From Acidobacteriota bacterium (GTDB taxonomy: Bacteria > Acidobacteriota > Thermoanaerobaculia > UBA5066 > Gp7-AA6), in the NCBI GenBank assembly GCA_027307335.1, contig DAHUXD010000060.1, positions 62,001 through 126,000 of the forward strand: a stretch of DNA of 64,000 nucleotides. The letters run 5' to 3'. Below are positions 59,564-64,000 of the stretch, one piece after another. The first letter of the stretch is position 1. Each line of letters starts with the position of its first letter. The translations under genes were made by a program, and so were the position numbers. The notes under the pieces are model-generated. The model was given only the letters and a program-made list of their open reading frames with translations. It did not search any database and was not told where the DNA came from.

Positions 59564-60632
59564 CAAGTTCGCAGACTCCGAGCCCCGGCGCGTCGAGCGT
59601 GCGCATCACGCCGTCGACCAGCGTGAAGCCGCCCTCGACGACGTCGCGCGCGAGGTCGAGCGAGCCATCGAGGTCGAGGAAGCGGGTGGCGGGCGAGGCG
59701 AAGGCCGCGTGGAGCGCGGCGGCGATCGAGATGCGACTCTCGTCCATGCACCCCCACATCAGCGCGATGCCGGCGGTCTCGGCGATCGCCGCGATCCGCA
59801 GCGCCGGGCGAATGCCGCCGCACTTCATGAGCTTGATGTTGTAGATGCCGCACGTGGGCTCCGGCGCCGCGAGCGCGAGCGCGTCCTTCTCGTCGTGCAG
59901 GCTCTCGTCCGCGGCGATCCGGGCCCGGCGGCGAGGCGTGAGCGTCCGGATCTCCTCGAAGGCCTCTCGCGGCACCGGCTGCTCGACGAACTCGATCGAG
60001 AGCGGCGCCGTCCGCTCGAAGAAGCGCGCGGTCTCCTCGACCGTGTAGCCGATGTTCGCGTCGACGCGAAGGGCCACGGCCGAGCCGATGCGCTCGCGGA
60101 GCCTCGTCAGTCGTTCGACGTCCTCCTCGAACGCGTCGCCCACCTTGACCTTCAGCACCCGGAACCCGCGTCCCACGTACTCGTCGGCCTCGGCGAGCGT
60201 CTCCTTCACCGATTTGATGCCGATCGTGATCGAGGTGGGGAGCGCCTCGTGCGCGCGGCCGAGCATGTCCGCGAGCGGCACGCCGAGGCGGCGGGCGGCG
60301 AGGTCGTGCAGCGCGACGTCCACGGCGGCGCCGGCCGCGGGCGTTCCGGCGGCGCGCGACGCCGCCTCGCGGCAGAGCGCGGGGAGCGTCCGGACGTCGC
60401 GGCCCACCAGCCACGCGAGGCGGTCTCCGTCGAGCGCGGCGCGACAGGCGTCGAGCGTCTCGCCCGTGACGTGCTCGCCCGGCGACGCGGCGCCGAGGCC
60501 GGCGAGCCCGTCCTCCCCCTCGAGGCGCACGATCACGTTGCCGACCTCCGCGATCGGCTCCTGGCCCGAGATCGCGTACGGCCGCGTCAGCGGGAACCGC
60601 TCGAGCCGGGCCGATGCGGCGCGGATCCTCAT
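59550..60632 (-). CDS. Enolase-superfamily racemase/epimerase (dipeptide epimerase or DgcA type)
   Basis: A 360-residue mandelate-racemase-like enzyme. The K-x-K acid/base pair is in FRVLKVKVGDA, the metal ligands are in RVDANIGY, FVEQPV and IAADESL, and the opposite lysine is in YNIKLMKCGG; GCMDESRISIAAALH and a DxD (FLDLDG) follow. This set fits L-Ala-D/L-Glu epimerases that recycle murein peptides. However, it is translationally coupled (ATGA) to a DUF1611 gene, as in the dgcN-dgcA pair for D-glutamate use, where DgcA is an N-acetyl-D-glutamate racemase. The ending overlaps the SLH gene on the other strand. Confidence 0.85.
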   Translation of the reverse strand: MRIRAASARLERFPLTRPYAISGQEPIAEVGNVIVRLEGEDGLAGLGAASPGEHVTGETLDACRAALDGDRLAWLVGRDVRTLPALCREAASRAAGTPAAGAAVDVALHDLAARRLGVPLADMLGRAHEALPTSITIGIKSVKETLAEADEYVGRGFRVLKVKVGDAFEEDVERLTRLRERIGSAVALRVDANIGYTVEETARFFERTAPLSIEFVEQPVPREAFEEIRTLTPRRRARIAADESLHDEKDALALAAPEPTCGIYNIKLMKCGGIRPALRIAAIAETAGIALMWGCMDESRISIAAALHAAFASPATRFLDLDGSLDLARDVVEGGFTLVDGVMRTLDAPGLGVCELATGV

Positions 60633-61699
60633 GCCCGCGCCTGGCTCGCGAGGAACTCCCGGATGACCGGGATGAGCGCGCCGACGCCCTCCTCGAGCGG
60701 CCGGATCACGGGGATGCCGAGGCCCCAGCGCAGGCGCTGCTGTTCCGCGCGGAGGGCCTCCGGGGACATGCCCTCGCCGTTCAGCGTGACCGCCAGCGTC
60801 CGCGCGCCGTAGCGCCGGATCAGGTCGATCTCGTCCGCGACCGGCGGGATGCGCAGACCGAACTCCTCGGCGCTCTCGTAGTGCGTCCGCCCCGGAGCGT
60901 GCTGGAGCACGACGCCCTCGGCGCGGGCCGAGACGAGAAACTCCGAGCCGCAGGGGCCCGAGGGATTGCGCAGCGCCGACTGCCCCTCCAGCAGGATCAG
61001 GTCCGGCCGCCGCGCGTTCCAGCACGAGACGACCGCGTGCTCGAGCTCGCCCGACACGAAGTCGTTCGGCACGGAGTCGAGCACGAATCCGAAGGGCTCG
61101 CCCTGCATCCAGCCGGTCTGTCCCGTGTAGATGAGCTCGGTGGCGATGCCCACGGCGCGGCACGCCTCGAGCAGGAAGCGCGCCGTCGTGCGCTTGCCGA
61201 GCGCGCAATCGGTGCCGATGACGGCAAGGCGCGGGGCGCGGACCGTCAGGATGTCCCCGCTCCAGAAGTGCAGCTCGATGCGGGGGGGCGTCTTCCGGAC
61301 GTCTCGGATCGTCACGCCCTTCCGGGCCGCGGCCGCCGCGAGGCCCGGGTCGTCCGAGAGGAACTCGTGGAGGCCGTTGACGACCGACATGCCCGCCTCG
61401 ATCGCTTCCGAAAGCAGCGCCCGCAGCCCCGGCGTCACGCGGCCGCCGGACGTCGCGACGCCGACGACGCAGAAGTCCGGCCTGGCGGACAGGGTCCGGA
61501 GCGCCTCGGCGATCGTGGCGAAGACGGGAATGCCGCGCCGCACGCCGTCGAGCGTCTCGCCCGCGTCGCGGCCCGCGGACGGCCCGTCGACGACGCCGAG
61601 AATGCGATAGCGCTCGGTGCCGCGCACGAGCCCGTGCGCGGTCTTCGCGTTGGCCGTGGCGAAGAGGTCGTCGCACACGACGATCGCGGTGCCGTCCAT
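60629..61699 (-). CDS. dgcN: DUF1611 P-loop protein, DgcN-like D-glutamate N-acetyltransferase
   Basis: A 356-residue protein. The N-terminal Rossmann-like part (VVCDDLFATANAKTAHGLVRG, FCVVGVATSGGRVTPGL) and the C-terminal P-loop domain with GTDCALGKRTTARFLLEA, GQTGWMQG and LEGQSALRNPSG are diagnostic of DUF1611. One DUF1611 protein, DgcN, has been described as a D-glutamate N-acetyltransferase working with DgcA; that assignment is from family knowledge and not proven here. The stop overlaps the start of the epimerase gene (60629-60632), so the two are coupled. Start ATG at 61699. Confidence 0.8.
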   Translation of the reverse strand: MDGTAIVVCDDLFATANAKTAHGLVRGTERYRILGVVDGPSAGRDAGETLDGVRRGIPVFATIAEALRTLSARPDFCVVGVATSGGRVTPGLRALLSEAIEAGMSVVNGLHEFLSDDPGLAAAAARKGVTIRDVRKTPPRIELHFWSGDILTVRAPRLAVIGTDCALGKRTTARFLLEACRAVGIATELIYTGQTGWMQGEPFGFVLDSVPNDFVSGELEHAVVSCWNARRPDLILLEGQSALRNPSGPCGSEFLVSARAEGVVLQHAPGRTHYESAEEFGLRIPPVADEIDLIRRYGARTLAVTLNGEGMSPEALRAEQQRLRWGLGIPVIRPLEEGVGALIPVIREFLASQARA

Positions 61700-61809
61700 C
61701 GCGGCGCATTATCCCCGAATCGTGCGGCGGGGCAGGTTAGACTGCGCCGAACGCGGAGGACACTCTGGAAGAGCAACGCGCGAGCGGCCGCGCGTCGCGC
61801 GCCGGCCCG

Positions 61810-63789
61810 GTGCGCCACGACGCGCCGATGATGGGCGAGCAGGATCTCCACCTGTTCCACGAGGGCACGCACCTCCGCCTGTGGGAGCGCCTGGGGTCGC
61901 ACGCGCGCGCGCTCGACGGGGAGGACGGGACCTCCTTCGGCGTCTTCGCGCCGAACGCCGAGGCGGTCTCGGTCGTCGGCGACTTCAACGGCTGGGACGC
62001 GAAGCGGCACCCGCTCGCGCGCGTCGGCGAGTCCGGCGTGTGGGAGGGCTTCGTGCCCGGCGTCCACCGCGGCGCGGTCTACAAGTACCACGTCGCCTCG
62101 CGGCAGAACGGCTACCGCGTGGACAAGGCCGATCCGTACGCGGTGCGCCAGGAGACGCCGCCGCGCACGGGCTCGGTCGTGTGGGACCTCGACTACCGCT
62201 GGCGCGACGAGAAGTGGATGGCGGCGCGCGCGGAGCGGCAGTCGTACGCCGCGCCGATCTCGATCTATGAGGTCCACCTCGGCTCGTGGCGCCGCATTCC
62301 CGAGGAGCACCATCGCCCGCTGACGTACCGGGAGATGGCGCGTTCGCTCGCGGACCATGCGCTCGGGCTCGGCTTCACGCACGTCGAGCTCCTGCCGGTC
62401 ATGGAGCACCCGTTCGCGGGCTCCTGGGGCTACCAGACGACGGGGTACTTCGCGCCGACGAGCCGCTTCGGCTCCCCGCAGGACTTCATGTACCTCGTCG
62501 ACACGCTGCACCGGGCGGGGCTCGGCGTGATCCTCGACTGGGTGCCGTCGCACTTTCCCTCGGACGAGCACGGCCTCGTCTTCTTCGACGGCACGCACCT
62601 CTACGAGCACGCGGACTGGCGACAGGGCTATCACCCGGACTGGTCGAGCTGCATCTTCAACTACGGCCGCAACGAGGTCCGGAGCTTCCTGCTGTCCTCC
62701 GCGCTCTACTGGCTCGACGTCTACCACGGCGACGGGCTGCGCGTGGACGCGGTCGCGTCGATGCTCCACCTCGACTACTCGCGCAAGGCGGGGGAGTGGG
62801 TGCCGAACCAGTACGGCGGCTGGGAGAACCTCGAGGCGATCTCGCTCCTGCGGCGCCTGAACGACGAGGTGCGTGAGCGGCATCCCGGCGCGCTGACGAT
62901 CGCCGAGGAGTCCACGGCCTGGCCGATGGTCTCGCGGCCCACCTACGTCGGCGGTCTCGGCTTCGACATGAAGTGGGACCTCGGCTGGATGAACGACACG
63001 CTCGACTACATGGAGCTCGACCCGATCTACCGCAAGTTCCACCACACCGACCTGACGTTCCGGCGGATGTACCAGTACACGGAGAACTTCGTCCTGCCGC
63101 TCTCGCACGACGAGGTCGTGCACCTGAAGAAGTCGCTCCTGTCGAAGATGCCCGGCGACGCGTGGCAGATGCGGGCCGGATTGCGCCTGCTCTACGCGTA
63201 CATGTGGGCGCAGGCGGGCAAGAAGCTCCTCTTCATGGGCGGCGAGATGGGGCAGTGGGCCGAGTGGAACCACGACACGAGCCTCGACTGGCACCTCCTC
63301 GAGAAGCCCGAGCACGGCGGGATCGCGCTCTGGCTGAAGGACCTGAACCGTCTCTACGCGGAGGAGCCGGCGCTCCACGTCCTCGACTTCGACCCGCGCG
63401 GCTTCGAGTGGATCGACTGCCACGACGCCGACCACAGCGTCGTGTCGCTCGAGCGGCGCGGCGTCGGGCCGCGCGAGCGGATCGCCGCGGTCTTCAACTT
63501 CACGCCGGTCCCGCGTCATGGGTACCTGGTCGGCGTGGACCTCCCGGGCGACTGGATCGAGGTGCTGAACAGCGATGCGGCCGAGTACGGCGGCAGCGGC
63601 GTCGGCAATCGCGGCCGAGCGGCGGCGCTCCCGGTGCCGGTCCAGGGGCGCACGCACAGCCTCGCGCTGACGCTGCCCCCGCTCGGCGCGCTGTTCTTTC
63701 GGCCGGCCCCGGAGCCTGCGGCGGTCATCGAGGCGGCTCAGACCGTCGATTCCGATGTTCCGGACGAGGCGACCTTACAGGGTCCATGA
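61810..63789 (+). CDS. glgB: 1,4-alpha-glucan branching enzyme (GH13)
   Basis: A 659-residue glycogen branching enzyme. The N-terminal CBM48 domain (GTSFGVFAPNAEAVSVVGDFNGWD, about 40-130) precedes the GH13 barrel: IYEVHLGSWRR, then ELLPVMEHPFAGSWGYQTTGYFAP, nucleophile Asp in GLRVDAVASMLHLDYSR, acid Glu in TIAEESTAWP, and LSHDEVVHLKKS. The GTG start at 61810 could be replaced by ATGs at 61828 or 61831. Its stop overlaps the start of the next gene (ATGA at 63786-63789), a glycogen/alpha-glucan operon. Confidence 0.94.
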   Translation: MRHDAPMMGEQDLHLFHEGTHLRLWERLGSHARALDGEDGTSFGVFAPNAEAVSVVGDFNGWDAKRHPLARVGESGVWEGFVPGVHRGAVYKYHVASRQNGYRVDKADPYAVRQETPPRTGSVVWDLDYRWRDEKWMAARAERQSYAAPISIYEVHLGSWRRIPEEHHRPLTYREMARSLADHALGLGFTHVELLPVMEHPFAGSWGYQTTGYFAPTSRFGSPQDFMYLVDTLHRAGLGVILDWVPSHFPSDEHGLVFFDGTHLYEHADWRQGYHPDWSSCIFNYGRNEVRSFLLSSALYWLDVYHGDGLRVDAVASMLHLDYSRKAGEWVPNQYGGWENLEAISLLRRLNDEVRERHPGALTIAEESTAWPMVSRPTYVGGLGFDMKWDLGWMNDTLDYMELDPIYRKFHHTDLTFRRMYQYTENFVLPLSHDEVVHLKKSLLSKMPGDAWQMRAGLRLLYAYMWAQAGKKLLFMGGEMGQWAEWNHDTSLDWHLLEKPEHGGIALWLKDLNRLYAEEPALHVLDFDPRGFEWIDCHDADHSVVSLERRGVGPRERIAAVFNFTPVPRHGYLVGVDLPGDWIEVLNSDAAEYGGSGVGNRGRAAALPVPVQGRTHSLALTLPPLGALFFRPAPEPAAVIEAAQTVDSDVPDEATLQGP

Positions 63790-64000
63790 CCGAGCCGCCA
63801 CCGTTCCCCGCTCACGTCGGCGCGTCGAGCGCCGCTTCTCACCGTCTCGTCTGCATCCACGGCCACTTCTACCAGCCTCCCCGCGAGAACCCGTGGCTCG
63901 AGGCGATCGAGAATCAGCCTTCGGCGTACCCGTACCACGACTGGAACGAGCGCATCGCGGCCGAGTGCTACGCGCCCAACGCGAACGCGCGCATCCTCGA
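63786..64000 (+). CDS. GH57-type glycosidase (DUF3536), N-terminal part (cut by window edge)
   Basis: About 71 codons are visible from the ATG at 63786, overlapping the glgB stop. After 20 variable residues the sequence VCIHGHFYQPPRENPWLE, then YPYHDWNERIAAECYAPNAN, is the start of the GH57 alpha-amylase/DUF3536 family; HGHFYQPPREN holds the first conserved histidines. It probably cuts or rearranges alpha-glucans with GlgB. The rest lies beyond base 64000. Confidence 0.88.
   Translation, partial: MTEPPPFPAHVGASSAASHRLVCIHGHFYQPPRENPWLEAIENQPSAYPYHDWNERIAAECYAPNANARIL

Overview
The window is a 64 kb stretch of very GC-rich, densely coded chromosomal DNA. Strands alternate in blocks, and neighbouring genes often share ATGA or GTGA stop/start overlaps. 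I see no phage, plasmid, insertion sequence or CRISPR array. Several features together suggest a soil or sediment member of the Acidobacteriota (for example Thermoanaerobaculia-like) or a close neighbour: GloVer-repeat and CSLRD beta-helix surface proteins ending in cysteine-bearing S-layer-homology repeats, a Ser/Thr kinase with TPR, a CadC-type regulator with TPR, DUF4388 and DUF3943 proteins, BlaI/M56 pairs, and a form I CO dehydrogenase. This is inferred from gene content only; no rRNA or marker tree is available.

Layout. 1-4136: arginine operon argR-argC-argB-argD-argG on the minus strand (argG runs off the left edge), with a promoter and two ARG-box-like operators overlapping the argR start. 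4258-4332: tRNA-Gly(GCC). 4333-12540: small proteins and oxidoreductases (DODA-type dioxygenase, aldo/keto reductase, zinc alcohol dehydrogenase, alpha/beta hydrolase) mixed with four apparent C-terminal gene remnants (PDZ, F420-reductase-like, cupin, peroxiredoxin-like), then a B12-binding radical SAM protein. 12572-18012: phosphatase-like lipoprotein, Tat-type Rieske protein, membrane glycosyltransferase, a 94-bp inverted-repeat element, ECF sigma factor, DoxX-like and secreted small proteins, cupin. 18019-31530: transglutaminase, DUF3943 outer-membrane protein, amidohydrolase, glycerol kinase with an MFS transporter, VOC protein, SLH surface protein, MltF-like lytic transglycosylase, LhgO-like oxidase.

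31603-40129 is the metabolic centrepiece: xdhC, mocA, an XdhC-YHS fusion, coxD-like and coxE-like genes, then coxM-coxS-coxL. CoxL carries the form I active-site motif AYRCSFR, so this is a plausible aerobic (trace-gas) CO dehydrogenase with its cofactor-loading genes next to it.

40181-54717 is a regulatory and signalling block: BlaI repressor with an M56-TPR protease and a palindromic operator, a DUF4097 protein, a DUF4388 protein, a 1897-residue kinase-ATPase-TPR-tandem solute-binding-domain protein, and a CadC-like winged-helix/TPR regulator. 54823-59563 holds two more SLH surface proteins. 59550-61699 is a DUF1611/enolase-superfamily pair that probably handles D-glutamate or its peptides. 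61810-64000 is glycogen branching enzyme coupled to a GH57-type protein that is cut by the right edge.

Intergenic space is small. Four of the convergent gene junctions carry a GC-rich hairpin or palindromic repeat that could act as a two-way terminator.
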